From the NCBI GenBank assembly GCA_003153015.1, contig PMBS01000248.1, positions 1 through 32,459 on the forward strand: DNA of 32,459 bases, written 5' to 3'. Shown piece after piece: positions 14,965 to 23,356 of this stretch (the stretch's first letter is position 1; every line of letters starts with the position of its first letter). The notes beneath the pieces are model-generated. The model did not search any database. It was not told the DNA's origin and was given only the letters and a program-made list of their open reading frames with translations. This stretch comes from Myxococcales bacterium. Lineage in GTDB: Bacteria; Myxococcota_A; Polyangia; Fen-1088. The position numbers and the translations under genes were made by a program.

Positions 14965-16338
14965 ATGAAGCTCAGCGATTTCGACGGAAGAGCCTGCGCC
15001 GCGCGGCGCGCCCGCCTGGCCACGAAACTGGGACCGCAGCCCGCTCTGATCGCCGCCGGGGCGCCCCGACCACGCACCTCGGCCGGTAACACCTATCCCT
15101 TCCGTGCCGCCAGCCATTTCCTCTATCTCTTTGGCCTGCATCTACCGCGCGCCTTTGGCCTATGGACAGGCGACCGCTGGGTGCTTTTTCTCCCTGAGCC
15201 GGGCGCCGACTTCGCCCTCTGGCACGGGCAGGCGCCTGGCCCGCCCGAGCTCGGCGCGGCGCTGGCCTGCCCGGTCGAGCTGCGGCCGGCGCTAGCAGAG
15301 GCCGTGGCTGGTCGGTCGGTGGCCACCCTGCCCGCTCTCGACCACGAAACCCGCGCCGAGCAGTCGGAGTTGCTGGGCCGGCCCATCGCCTACGGCAAGC
15401 TGGATGCGCTCGATCACCCGCTGGCCGACGCGCTCATCGAGTTGCGCCTGGTCCACGACCACGCGGCCATCGCAGCCCTGCGCAAGGCTGCCAACGCCAC
15501 TGCGGCCGCCTTTCACGCAGGAATCCGCGCGGTCCGTCCCGGGATCAACGAAAGCGTGGTGCGGGCGGCGATGGAGGCGGAGTTCGTTCGCCGCGATATG
15601 GGTGTGTCGTACAACTCCATCGTCACGGTTCACGGCGAGGTATTGCACAACGAGGAGTATCACCACGAGCTGAAATCCGGCGACCTCCTGCTGGTCGACG
15701 TCGGCGCCGAAACCGCCGACGGCTGGGCCGGCGATGTCACGCGCACCTGGCCGGTCAGTGGGCGCTACTCGCCCACGCAACGGGACTTCTACCAAGTGGT
15801 TCTCTATGCCCAGCAACATGTGATCGCGGCGGTGCGGCCAGGCGTGCCCTTCCGCGAGCTGCATTTCTTGGCCGGCCGGCTCATCGCCGAGGGCCTGGTC
15901 AACCTGGGCGTTCTGCGCGGCGATCCCGCCGAACTGGTAGCCGATGGCGTGGTGACGCTCTTCTTTCCGCATGGACTGGGCCACCTTATCGGGCAGGACG
16001 TGCATGACCTGGAGGACTTGGGTGACCGTGCCACCTATGCGCCCGGCCGCACCCGTTCCACCGAGCCGGGCCTGCGCACCCTGCGGCTCGACCGCGACCT
16101 GGTGGCGGGCATGGCCATCACCATCGAACCCGGCTTGTACCTGGTCCCGGCCATTCTCGACGATCCGGCGCGTACCGCCCTGGCCGGCGACCGGCTGCAG
16201 CGCGATCGCTTGGCCGCCTTTGCCGACGTACGCGGCATTCGCATCGAAGATGACGTGCTGGTGACCAGCGACGGCCACGAGGTGCTCACTGCTGCCATTC
16301 GCAAAGGCGTCAGCGCGATCGAGAACGAGATGGGCTAG
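14965..16338 (+). CDS. pepP: Xaa-Pro aminopeptidase (M24B family)
   Basis: 457 aa. It removes an N-terminal residue preceding proline, using a dinuclear metal site in a pita-bread fold. The N-terminal creatinase-like domain spans about residues 1-160 and the catalytic domain the rest. Metal ligands can be read: Asp245 (LLLVDVGAE), Asp257 (AGDVTRTWP), His340 with conserved His336 (PHGLGHLIG), Glu388 (ITIEPGLY) and Glu428 (GIRIEDDVLV). The length suits E. coli PepP-type enzymes. The ATG at 14965 is taken because the protein then begins like its family; no good Shine-Dalgarno is seen. It converges on the kinase gene: the CTAG at 16335-16338 supplies both stop codons. Confidence 0.94.
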   Translation: MKLSDFDGRACAARRARLATKLGPQPALIAAGAPRPRTSAGNTYPFRAASHFLYLFGLHLPRAFGLWTGDRWVLFLPEPGADFALWHGQAPGPPELGAALACPVELRPALAEAVAGRSVATLPALDHETRAEQSELLGRPIAYGKLDALDHPLADALIELRLVHDHAAIAALRKAANATAAAFHAGIRAVRPGINESVVRAAMEAEFVRRDMGVSYNSIVTVHGEVLHNEEYHHELKSGDLLLVDVGAETADGWAGDVTRTWPVSGRYSPTQRDFYQVVLYAQQHVIAAVRPGVPFRELHFLAGRLIAEGLVNLGVLRGDPAELVADGVVTLFFPHGLGHLIGQDVHDLEDLGDRATYAPGRTRSTEPGLRTLRLDRDLVAGMAITIEPGLYLVPAILDDPARTALAGDRLQRDRLAAFADVRGIRIEDDVLVTSDGHEVLTAAIRKGVSAIENEMG

Positions 16339-18095
16339 CGCATCAGCCAGTAGGCGGCGGCGGCACCTAGAAGCATCAACACGGCCACTGCCACACGAGC
16401 GACGCGGCCGAAGCGCGACGGAGCCCGGGCCAGATTCGGCTGGACATTCGACGGCTTGCCCGGGCGCCGGGTGGGTGCCGCGAGCCGCGGGATGTACTGC
16501 CGCTCCTCTACCGGACGCGCCAGGCGACGAACCTTGGGCGTGCCCGCTGGTGAAATTCCGTCGGCTGGCCCGTTCTTGGCCCCGGTTGCGGAATCGGGTG
16601 TCTCGGTATTGATCTCCCCTGTGTCCAAGTCGACGACCAGCGCGCTCACCTGACAGGGATCGTTCACTTCAAAGGCCGGCTCTGCGACATGAAGCCCGAG
16701 GGCGGCACGCAAGCCCTCGACCTCCTGCGATCGTTCTCCTGACTTGGAACGCTCGTCAGACGACTCGATAGCCGGGATCTCCTTGAAGGTTGAAGCCAGC
16801 TCCTCGGCAGCCGCCGGAGGCCCCTGGGGCTGCGGGGCGCGAACCGGTGACTGCGGCGACTTGGCGCGCGAAGCGAGGGGCTGGCCCAGCCCCGCCGGCG
16901 CCTGCGTCTGACCGGCAGGAACCGGCAACGCTGCGCCGTCAAGCGCGACCAATTCGGCGGAAACTGGCGTGGTCGAGAGGGCGCGCGCCAGGTCCATCAT
17001 CTGGGCAGCGGCCGGGTCCTCGGGAGGGGGCGTGGTGCGGTCGCCCAGCTTGCCGGCCTTGGCCAGAGCCTCCAAGGCATCGCAGAACTCCGCCGCATTC
17101 TGCGGCCGGCGCTCAGGGCGCTTGGCCAGCAGTTTCATGATGAGCGCACCCAGTTCCGGGCTCACCCTACCTGGGGCAACCAACTCGGGCAGGCGGGGAA
17201 CGACCTCGACATGGGCCTGCCAGATGTCGACCGGCGTCGGTCCATCGAGGGGGAGTTGGCCGGTCACCGTCTCGTAGAACATCACGCCCAAGGCGTACAG
17301 GTCGGACCGCGCATCGACACTGCCGCCGCGGCACTGCTCGGGCGACATGTAGTGCGGCGTTCCTACGTTCACGCCGACCGCGGTGTGCGGCCCAGCCGCC
17401 GTCTGCCCGCTTTCCCGCACCAGCAGCTTGGCCAGGCCGAAATCCACCAACTTCACCTTGGGCGGCTGATCACTTCCCTGAGGGATCAGAATGACGTTGT
17501 CGGGCTTGAGATCGCGATGAACGATGCCATGGGCATGCACGGCCAACAACACCCGCCCCACGTCCATGAACACTGGGTAGGTATCGAACGGTGTCAGCCG
17601 CCTGTGCATGCGCAAAACGGCGCCCAGGCTTCGTCCGTCGAGAAACTCCATGACGTAGTACGGCCGCCCGTCGGTTAGCCGGCCGAAGGAGAAGATGTCA
17701 ACCAGCCCTGGGTGGCGGATGTCGTTCACCGCGCGGGCTTCAAGCACGAAGCGCCGGATGGCGTTGCTGTTCTTGGCCAGCTTGCCCGACAAGACCTTGA
17801 TTGCGACTTTCTTGCCGATGATAGGATGGACCGCGCTGTACACCGTGCCCATTCCACCCTCGGCGATGCGATCCGCGATCTGATACTCGCCCACCAGAGT
17901 GCCGGGCTGCAGCCGAGTAATTGGGGTGCCCTCGGCCGCGTGGTAAAAGCCTGACGGCCGAGTGGGGACGGGCGGGGTTGGTGTCGCCACCACAGCAGGA
18001 GCTGCCCCGGGATGGGGCGTCCCTCCGGGACAGTCGAAATCGAAGTTCGCGCCGTGGGCTGGCTTGCCACAGCGCGGGCAGATGTCAGATGCCAT
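16335..18095 (-). CDS. Membrane-anchored Ser/Thr protein kinase (Hanks type)
   Basis: 586 aa from the ATG at 18095; a longer reading to 18236 would run into fabF. The N-terminus CPRCGKPAHG...C looks like a short zinc-ribbon remnant. The kinase domain spans about 70-345: glycine loop IAEGGMGTVYSA, Lys100 in VAIKVL, catalytic HRDLKPDN with Asp195, DFG at 218-220, and activation/APE-like segment GTPHYMSPEQ. All catalytic residues are intact. A 200-residue linker rich in Pro/Ala/Ser/Gln follows, and the last 20 residues are one membrane segment (VAVLMLLGAAAAYWLMR) with almost nothing outside, so there is no extracytoplasmic sensor. It lies downstream of fabF with a 97-nt gap and probably has its own promoter. 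The substrate is unknown. Confidence 0.93.
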   Translation of the reverse strand: MASDICPRCGKPAHGANFDFDCPGGTPHPGAAPAVVATPTPPVPTRPSGFYHAAEGTPITRLQPGTLVGEYQIADRIAEGGMGTVYSAVHPIIGKKVAIKVLSGKLAKNSNAIRRFVLEARAVNDIRHPGLVDIFSFGRLTDGRPYYVMEFLDGRSLGAVLRMHRRLTPFDTYPVFMDVGRVLLAVHAHGIVHRDLKPDNVILIPQGSDQPPKVKLVDFGLAKLLVRESGQTAAGPHTAVGVNVGTPHYMSPEQCRGGSVDARSDLYALGVMFYETVTGQLPLDGPTPVDIWQAHVEVVPRLPELVAPGRVSPELGALIMKLLAKRPERRPQNAAEFCDALEALAKAGKLGDRTTPPPEDPAAAQMMDLARALSTTPVSAELVALDGAALPVPAGQTQAPAGLGQPLASRAKSPQSPVRAPQPQGPPAAAEELASTFKEIPAIESSDERSKSGERSQEVEGLRAALGLHVAEPAFEVNDPCQVSALVVDLDTGEINTETPDSATGAKNGPADGISPAGTPKVRRLARPVEERQYIPRLAAPTRRPGKPSNVQPNLARAPSRFGRVARVAVAVLMLLGAAAAYWLMR

Positions 18096-18107
18096 GAAGG
18101 CTAGAGA

Positions 18108-18113
18108 ATTGTA
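18108..18113 (-). promoter_or_regulatory. -10-like hexamer just upstream of the kinase gene
   Basis: TACAAT on the minus strand (5 of 6 to TATAAT), ending 12 nt before the kinase ATG. The region 17-18 nt further upstream (CTGCGT/TCTGCG) does not resemble a -35. If used, the transcript would have a leader of only about 6 nt, in keeping with the absence of a Shine-Dalgarno. Confidence 0.28.
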
Positions 18114-18192
18114 TCGCGATAGACCGCAGGACGCAGAGTTTCTCTCTCGGCTGATCGGAGTCGTTTGTGCATTTCTTGACGCATGCCCACAG

Positions 18193-19455
18193 TCAGCCCC
18201 CGATCGCGCTGAAGACCAGACAAGCAGCGGTGCCACCGAAACCGAAGCTGTTGCTCATGGCGTGGCGCAGGCGAGCGTCGCGCGCGGTGTTGGGCACATA
18301 GTCGAGATCACACGCAGGGTCGGGTGTGGTGTAGTTGATGGTAGGTGGCACCTGGCCACGCGCCAGGGCGAGCACGCAGAACGCCGCCTCGATACCGCCC
18401 GCGGCACCCAACAAGTGTCCGGTCATGGACTTGGTCGAGCTAACCATCAGTCTGCGTGCATGCTCGCCGAACACTTTCTTGATGGCCACGGTCTCGTTGA
18501 CGTCGTTCAACTTGGTCGAGGTCCCGTGAGCGTTGATGTAGTCGATGTCCGAGGGAGCCAGGCGCGCATCCTGCAGCGCCAGGCGCATGCACCGCTGGGC
18601 GCCCTCGCCCTCGGGCGCCGGCGCGGTCACGTGGTAGGCGTCAGCGTTGGCGCTGTACCCTCTCAATTCGGCATAGAGGTGGGCACCGCGCGACTTCGCA
18701 TGCTCCATCTCCTCAAGAATCAGGATGCCTGCGCCTTCGGCCATGAGGAAGCCGTCGCGCTCCAGATCAAAGGGCCGGCAAGCCTCGGCGGGCGCGTCGT
18801 TGCGCGTGGACAGAGCGTGCATGGCGCAGAACCCACCCACCCCGAGCGGGGTGATCACCGCCTCGGTGCCACCACAAATCATCACGTCTGCATCGCCGTA
18901 CTGGATGGCACGGTACGCGTCGCCGATGGAATGGGCGCCGCTGGCACAAGCCGACACCTGGGCGTAGTTCGGACCCTTGGCATTGTACTTCATGCCCAGA
19001 TGTCCCGCCGCCAGGTTGATGATGAGCTGGGTCGCGAAAAAGGGCGAGATGCCGTGGCGTGGCCCCTTTTCCATGTACGTCTTGTGGGTGGCTTCGATGG
19101 TGCCAAGACCACCCATGCCCGAGCCGACGAAGCAGCCGGTGCGCTCGCAGAGCTCGCCCTCGACGGTCAGCCCGGAATCACTCATGGCCATGGTGCCGGC
19201 TGCAATGGCATACTGGATGAACGGATCGGCGGCTGTAGTACGGATCTCGCGCGCAGCCATCCAGCGGGTGGGCTCGAAGCCTCTTACCTCGCCGGCGATG
19301 CGGCTGGAAAACCTGCTGGCATCAAAACGCGTGATAGGGCCAATGCCGGAACGTCCCGCCAGCAGCGCCTGCCAGGTTTCCTCCGTGCCAATGCCGACCG
19401 GCGTGACCAGGCCCACGCCGGTGACGGCAACCCTGCGTGACAGCGCCGTGGCCAA
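18193..19455 (-). CDS. fabF: Beta-ketoacyl-ACP synthase II
   Basis: 420 aa. It elongates acyl-ACP by decarboxylative condensation with malonyl-ACP in type II fatty acid synthesis. The thiolase-fold catalytic triad is complete: Cys170 in [10 protein letters not shown], His310 in NAHGTST and His347 in TGHLLGAAG, with conserved Lys342 (SSTKSMTGH). Other family marks are the start [13 protein letters not shown], the segment [15 protein letters not shown] and the end SNSFGFGGT. It follows acpP with 6 nt between stop and start, so the two are co-transcribed. The start ATG at 19455 lies just past the acpP stop. It is the last gene of the yceD operon. Confidence 0.97.
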   Translation of the reverse strand: MATALSRRVAVTGVGLVTPVGIGTEETWQALLAGRSGIGPITRFDASRFSSRIAGEVRGFEPTRWMAAREIRTTAADPFIQYAIAAGTMAMSDSGLTVEGELCERTGCFVGSGMGGLGTIEATHKTYMEKGPRHGISPFFATQLIINLAAGHLGMKYNAKGPNYAQVSACASGAHSIGDAYRAIQYGDADVMICGGTEAVITPLGVGGFCAMHALSTRNDAPAEACRPFDLERDGFLMAEGAGILILEEMEHAKSRGAHLYAELRGYSANADAYHVTAPAPEGEGAQRCMRLALQDARLAPSDIDYINAHGTSTKLNDVNETVAIKKVFGEHARRLMVSSTKSMTGHLLGAAGGIEAAFCVLALARGQVPPTINYTTPDPACDLDYVPNTARDARLRHAMSNSFGFGGTAACLVFSAIGG

Positions 19456-19461
19456 TCGGGC

Positions 19462-19704
19462 CTACTGCTTTACCCGTCCCTTGATGTAGTTGACGGCGTC
19501 TCCCACGGTTTTGATCTTCTCGGCATCCTCGTCCGGGATCTCGATCTTGAAAGCCTCCTCCAGCACCACCACCATCTCGAGACGGTCGATCGAGTCCACC
19601 TTCAGATCGTCAGCAAACGACGCGCCCATGTTCACCTTGTCAGCCGGGACCTCAAGCTGTTCGACGATAATCTTGATGACTTTTTCTTCCAGATTTTCTG
19701 CCAT
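19462..19704 (-). CDS. acpP: Acyl carrier protein
   Basis: 80 aa, strongly acidic, four-helix ACP. The phosphopantetheine attachment site is Ser38 in KVDSIDRLE (the usual motif is DSLD; Ile for Leu is a conservative change). The ATG at 19704 has an excellent Shine-Dalgarno (GGAGAAGGA); an upstream in-frame ATG at 19728 would lack it. It carries the growing acyl chain for FabF, next gene downstream, and for PlsX. It is placed 81 nt after plsX, in the spot where fabH, fabD and fabG lie in many bacteria before acpP. Confidence 0.97.
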   Translation of the reverse strand: MAENLEEKVIKIIVEQLEVPADKVNMGASFADDLKVDSIDRLEMVVVLEEAFKIEIPDEDAEKIKTVGDAVNYIKGRVKQ

Positions 19705-19785
19705 GGTTCGCGTCCTTCTCCTGTGCAAGCGCCTTGCCGGCGCGTACGTTACATCAAAAACTCGCCGTTGACCCGTAGCACCTGC

Positions 19786-20874
19786 TCACGCAGGTCCTTT
19801 TGCGCCCGCCGCAGGCGCGTCCTCATGCCACAGATAGGCGTGCTCCGCCACCGCGCGTGCCATTTCTTGGCGCAGATGGGCGCGAACTAGCTCTCTGGCT
19901 GCTAGCACGCCGTTCTTGATGGCCCGCGCGTCTGAGGATCCATGGCAGATCAACACGACCCCATCCACCCCCACCAGAGGCGCGCCGCCGGTCTCCGCGT
20001 AGTCGCTGCGCCGGCGGAACCGACGCAACGCCGGCCGCATCAGAAGAGCCCCTAGCTTCTCCAGCACGCTCCCCCGCATGACCTCCTCGCGGATGGCCTG
20101 GGTCAGCCACTCGACCAGGCCCTCGCAGCTCTTGAGCAGCACGTTCCCGGTGAAACCGTCCGTGACCACCACATCGGCGTGACCCCGGAAGATATCCCGC
20201 CCTTCCACGTAGCCGAGATAGTCGAAGCCGGCCGGCCGGCCCGAGGTCCCTGCCCGCGCGAGCATTTGATGCGCCTCGCGCGTGAGCGCCGTGCCTTTGT
20301 GCCCTTCGGCGCCGTTGGACAGCAAGCCCACCCGCGGTCGCGCCTTTCCGTGCAGCAGGCGCGCATACCCCGAACCGAGCACCGAGAACTGGGCCAGCAC
20401 CGTGGGCCGCACGTCCACGTTCGCCCCCATGTCGAGCAACGCACATTGGCCGGTCTGGGTGGGAAACGTGGTCACGATAGCCGGCCGCTCTACCTCGGCG
20501 ATCCGCCCCAACACCAAGAGCGCCCCGGCCATCAGTGCGCCCGAGTTTCCCGCTGAGACCACGGCGTCCACCTCGCCCTGCTGGGCCAGCTCGAAGCAGA
20601 CACGCATCGACGACGCTTTCTTCTGTCGAAAGGCGACGGCAGGCGACTCGTCCATACCCACCGTCTCGGCGGCGTGGCGAACCTGGATGCGTCCTGCGGG
20701 AACGCCCGCGCCAATCTCGTCGAGCACCCGGCGCACCCGCGGCTCATCGCCGACCAACACCACGTCGGTGGTAGGGCTGGTCAGGGCAGACAAAGCGCCC
20801 TCAACCTCGACGCGCGGAGCGCCCTCGGCTCCCATCGCGTCCACGGCTACCCGAACCCGAGCCGGATCGGTCAT
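19786..20874 (-). CDS. plsX: Phosphate acyltransferase PlsX
   Basis: 362 aa. It converts acyl-ACP and phosphate to acyl-phosphate, the acyl donor for PlsY in phospholipid synthesis. Family marks are the start VRVAVDAMGAEGAP, then DAVVSAGNSGALMAGALLVLGRI, CALLDMGANVDVRP, VGLLSNGAEGHKGT and VVTDGFTGNVLLKSCEG. The length is that of the family (about 330-360). The ATG at 20874 starts the protein six residues before the conserved VAVDAMG; the open frame continues upstream to 21018 through rpmF, so this start is preferred. It sits 49 nt after rpmF in the usual yceD-rpmF-plsX order. Confidence 0.95.
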   Translation of the reverse strand: MTDPARVRVAVDAMGAEGAPRVEVEGALSALTSPTTDVVLVGDEPRVRRVLDEIGAGVPAGRIQVRHAAETVGMDESPAVAFRQKKASSMRVCFELAQQGEVDAVVSAGNSGALMAGALLVLGRIAEVERPAIVTTFPTQTGQCALLDMGANVDVRPTVLAQFSVLGSGYARLLHGKARPRVGLLSNGAEGHKGTALTREAHQMLARAGTSGRPAGFDYLGYVEGRDIFRGHADVVVTDGFTGNVLLKSCEGLVEWLTQAIREEVMRGSVLEKLGALLMRPALRRFRRRSDYAETGGAPLVGVDGVVLICHGSSDARAIKNGVLAARELVRAHLRQEMARAVAEHAYLWHEDAPAAGAKGPA

Positions 20875-20923
20875 GGGACGAAATCGGAAAGCTTCCGCCT
20901 CAAGCAGCCAAGAGGTGTTGAAC

Positions 20924-21118
20924 CTAGGTCTTTTCGTCTTGCGGCACTTCGACGACCATGCGGTCCTTGTAATAGCCGCACGCCGGGCAAACCCGGTGAG
21001 GGAGTCGTGCCTCGCCACAGCGCGGGCAGGGAACGAAATGGGGCACCGGCTGCTTCATCACCTGAGCCCGGCGGATCGCCGAGCGGGACTTGGATTGTCG
21101 TCTCTTGGGAACTGCCAT
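20924..21118 (-). CDS. rpmF: 50S ribosomal protein L32
   Basis: 64 aa, basic N-terminus (MAVPKRRQSKSRSAIRRA). It is the zinc-binding form of L32, with the four-Cys knuckle CPRCGE ... CPACG. Normal length. Shine-Dalgarno AGGAGA 8 nt before the ATG. Its location between yceD and plsX is the conserved bacterial arrangement that links ribosome and membrane lipid synthesis. Confidence 0.97.
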   Translation of the reverse strand: MAVPKRRQSKSRSAIRRAQVMKQPVPHFVPCPRCGEARLPHRVCPACGYYKDRMVVEVPQDEKT

Positions 21119-21145
21119 CTTCGCGTCTCCTGTTCTCGAGTGATC

Positions 21146-21667
21146 TTACAATTTCACTTTGGCCAGCACCGCGAACTTGACCCGGCCTGCTGGCCGTTCG
21201 GCGCAGTCGCAGGGTGTCAGGTTCCGGTTGGCGCCGCAAGTGGGACAGATGCCGGCGCAATCTTCCCGGCACAGCGGTCCCATCGGCAAGGCGAGGAGTA
21301 GCTCGTCCCGAATCTCCGGTCCCACATCAATCACGCCGTCGGAGAAGTAGATGACGTCCTCCTCGGTGTCCTCGTCTTCCTCTTCGATCCACGGCTCCTC
21401 GTGCTCGGCGAAGGTGAGCGTCACAGGCACGTCAAGCGCCAGCGTGGCCGGCTCCAAACAGCGCACACATTGCGTCAGCAGGCCGCCAGAAAGCACGCCA
21501 CGCAGCAGGTACTCGTCGCCCGCCCGTTCCAGACGGCCGCTCAAGGTTATGCCCCCGTCCGACGGTCGCATGTCCAGTTCAGGGCACTCGGCCTTGAGCC
21601 ACGCCTCGGTCACCGCCACGCGAATGTCCACTCCCTCGTCGCCAATATCTTTGGTTTTGTAACGCAT
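21146..21667 (-). CDS. yceD: YceD/DUF177 family protein
   Basis: 173 aa. The N-terminal half shows the YceD pattern of a domain with GGITLSGRLERAGDEYLLRGVLSGGLLTQCVRCLEP, including the conserved C-x-x-C. An acidic middle (EEEDEDTEEDVIYF) follows, then the conserved VIDVGPEIRDELLLALPMGPLCREDCAGICPTCGANRN. YceD proteins sit next to rpmF in most bacteria and affect 23S rRNA maturation or stability in some; the precise function here is unproven. First gene of the operon; the promoter is at 21709-21736. Confidence 0.94.
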   Translation of the reverse strand: MRYKTKDIGDEGVDIRVAVTEAWLKAECPELDMRPSDGGITLSGRLERAGDEYLLRGVLSGGLLTQCVRCLEPATLALDVPVTLTFAEHEEPWIEEEDEDTEEDVIYFSDGVIDVGPEIRDELLLALPMGPLCREDCAGICPTCGANRNLTPCDCAERPAGRVKFAVLAKVKL

Positions 21668-21708
21668 GGCAGGTGCGAGGCGCGAGCCCCGCGCTGGGAA
21701 AAGCCGTA

Positions 21709-21736
21709 ACTATAGGGGGCGCCTGCCGGGCGTCAA
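21709..21736 (-). promoter_or_regulatory. Strong sigma70-type promoter of the yceD-rpmF-plsX-acpP-fabF operon
   Basis: On the minus strand TTGACG (21731-21736), a 16-nt spacer and TATAGT (21709-21714). It matches the consensus at 5 of 6 for each box. It lies about 40 nt upstream of the yceD ATG and just downstream of the two hairpins that follow mlaD, which is exactly where this operon's promoter is expected. Confidence 0.8.
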
Positions 21737-21758
21737 GCGTGCCAGGCGCGTGGGGAGC

Positions 21759-21777
21759 CGGCGAGCCTTGCTCGCCG
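21759..21777 (-). terminator. Perfect 8-bp hairpin between mlaD and the yceD promoter
   Basis: CGGCGAGC, loop CTT, GCTCGCCG. The stem is GC-rich and perfect, with no U-run after it on the minus strand. Together with the hairpin at 21800-21818 it likely insulates the alr-mla operon from the yceD operon. High-GC bacteria often lack the U tract, so termination is plausible but not shown. Confidence 0.5.
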
Positions 21778-21799
21778 CGCACCATCGCGGGAGGGCATA

Positions 21800-21818
21800 G
21801 GAACCCTTCCAGGGTTCC
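21800..21818 (-). terminator. Hairpin 15 nt after the mlaD stop
   Basis: GGAACCC, loop TTCCA, GGGTTCC: a perfect 7-bp stem. It is the first structure downstream of the alr-mlaEFD operon. No U tract follows. Confidence 0.5.
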
Positions 21819-21832
21819 CATGTCAGAGGTCG

Positions 21833-23356
21833 TTACTTGCTCGCCCCACCGGCCGCGGCGCCGCCGCCAAAAAGCAGGAAGGTCTTGAGGTCCTGGTCGT
21901 TGAACACCAGCTGCAATCCAAAGAACAAGTCGAAGAACCCGCCCGCGGTGCCCTGGGTTCGGGTGTAGTTGAGGACGTCGTCAACCCCTCCCACTAGATA
22001 GAGGTACTTCTTGTAGAGCGCCAGGTACCCACGTGCGGTCACCCGCGGGTACTGGTTCGAACGCGTGTCAAAGATATCTGTCGACAGCATCAGGTGGTCG
22101 TTGAACAGAAACAAGTCGCCGCCGATGCCGCCGGTCGATTCCTTGATGCCAAAGCGGCCCTGGAAGGGACCCCAGCGCTTGCCGAACATGAAGGTGAAGC
22201 GAAGCTTCTCGGTCGTCGTGATCTGCTCGCTGGAATACGCGCCGCGATCCGAGCTGTAGCCCACGACGCTTTGGGCATTGCGATAGCCGCGCGGATCGTC
22301 GACGAACTCGATCAGGTAGAACTTGTCAGGTCGTGGGTACAACTGGACCGACACATAGTTTTTGAAGTTGTGGGCCATGTAGTTGTATTCGGTGCGCAGC
22401 CCCACGATGGCCTGCAGCCGGCTCACGCCCCGGGTGATGCCGCTGATGTCGTCCGTGATGTTGTCGAGATTCTTGGCCACCGTCTCGTCGGTCAACAGGT
22501 GGCCCACTGTGCCCTCGCCCTCAGCCATGCGACCGGTGATCTTGTCCACGTTGCGCAGCGACTTGTCCAGGCTGTCGATGCTGCTCTGCAGCTTCTGCAA
22601 GGAGCTGCGCAGATCCTGGCCGGCGCCCGAAACCTGACCCTGGGTGGTGCCCACCAGTCCCTTGATGCCCTCAGTGATCTCGCGCGCATTGTGCAAAGTG
22701 ACACGAACGTCGTCAGCTTCCGAGCGGGTGATTCCTTGCACGGTGGCCGCAATGTCGTCGATGCGCCCGAGCAGGCGCTCGACGATGACCGAGTTTCGCT
22801 CCAACAACTGATTGGCGTTATTGGCTATGTCCTTGATCGGACCCGCGGTCAGCGTCTTCACGTCGGCCAGGATGTCCCTCAGGATAGGCAGCGTCTCGCC
22901 CACCGAGTTCATGATCTCGCCCATCTCCACCGGCTCGGTGACGATCTTGATCTCGTCGCCCTCATGCAGTTCCCGCACAGCCACGCGCTGGCTATCGCGC
23001 ACCGTGAAGGGCGATCCCGGATCGATCTCGAGGTAGTACTCGCCAAGGAGCGAAGCTGCCTTCTTGGCAATGGCTGCGTTCTCGAAGAGTTTGATCTCCG
23101 GCATGATGCGCAGAAAGACCTTGGCCTTTCCCGACTCCTGGTCGAGCACGCGCTCCTCGACTTGTCCGACGCGCAACCCGGCCGACAGCACCCGCGTCCT
23201 CTCGTAGACCCCTATGGCGTTGCGAAACAGGGCGTGGACGCGGTAGCCGCCGCCCCCTGCGATCTTCTTGCTGGTGTACTGAAACAGTAGGTAGGTGGTC
23301 ACCAGAACCACCAAGGCGAGGGCACCCACCGTAAGGCCAGCCAGGCTCCGCCTCAT
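21833..23356 (-). CDS. mlaD: MlaD-like MCE-domain lipid-binding protein with long C-terminal extension
   Basis: 507 aa. One N-terminal membrane segment (about 5-27), then an MCE/MlaD domain at about 38-118 (YRVHALFRNAIGVYERTRVLSAGLRVGQVEE ... KAASLLGEYYLEIDPGSP). Residues about 140-310 are helical or coiled-coil. The last 200 residues are beta-rich with alternating aromatic strands (YMAHNFKNYVSVQLYPRP ... FFDLFFGLQLVF), resembling an outer-membrane-barrel-like region. E. coli MlaD is about 180 aa, so this form is much longer; the extra parts may span the periplasm towards the outer membrane, as in tunnel-type MCE proteins (inference). Starts with ATGA overlap on mlaF; last gene of the operon. 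Confidence 0.88.
   Translation of the reverse strand: MRRSLAGLTVGALALVVLVTTYLLFQYTSKKIAGGGGYRVHALFRNAIGVYERTRVLSAGLRVGQVEERVLDQESGKAKVFLRIMPEIKLFENAAIAKKAASLLGEYYLEIDPGSPFTVRDSQRVAVRELHEGDEIKIVTEPVEMGEIMNSVGETLPILRDILADVKTLTAGPIKDIANNANQLLERNSVIVERLLGRIDDIAATVQGITRSEADDVRVTLHNAREITEGIKGLVGTTQGQVSGAGQDLRSSLQKLQSSIDSLDKSLRNVDKITGRMAEGEGTVGHLLTDETVAKNLDNITDDISGITRGVSRLQAIVGLRTEYNYMAHNFKNYVSVQLYPRPDKFYLIEFVDDPRGYRNAQSVVGYSSDRGAYSSEQITTTEKLRFTFMFGKRWGPFQGRFGIKESTGGIGGDLFLFNDHLMLSTDIFDTRSNQYPRVTARGYLALYKKYLYLVGGVDDVLNYTRTQGTAGGFFDLFFGLQLVFNDQDLKTFLLFGGGAAAGGASK

Noticed and set aside
18119-18150. A third copy of the CACAGAG-rich element (GCAGGACGCAGAG region)
   Set aside because: Only about 12-15 bases resemble the arm; that is too little to separate from chance in purine-rich DNA.
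22094-23290. 398-codon plus-strand frame over mlaD
   Set aside because: It is a shadow of the MCE-domain gene, which is part of a coupled operon; the antisense product has no recognisable domain.
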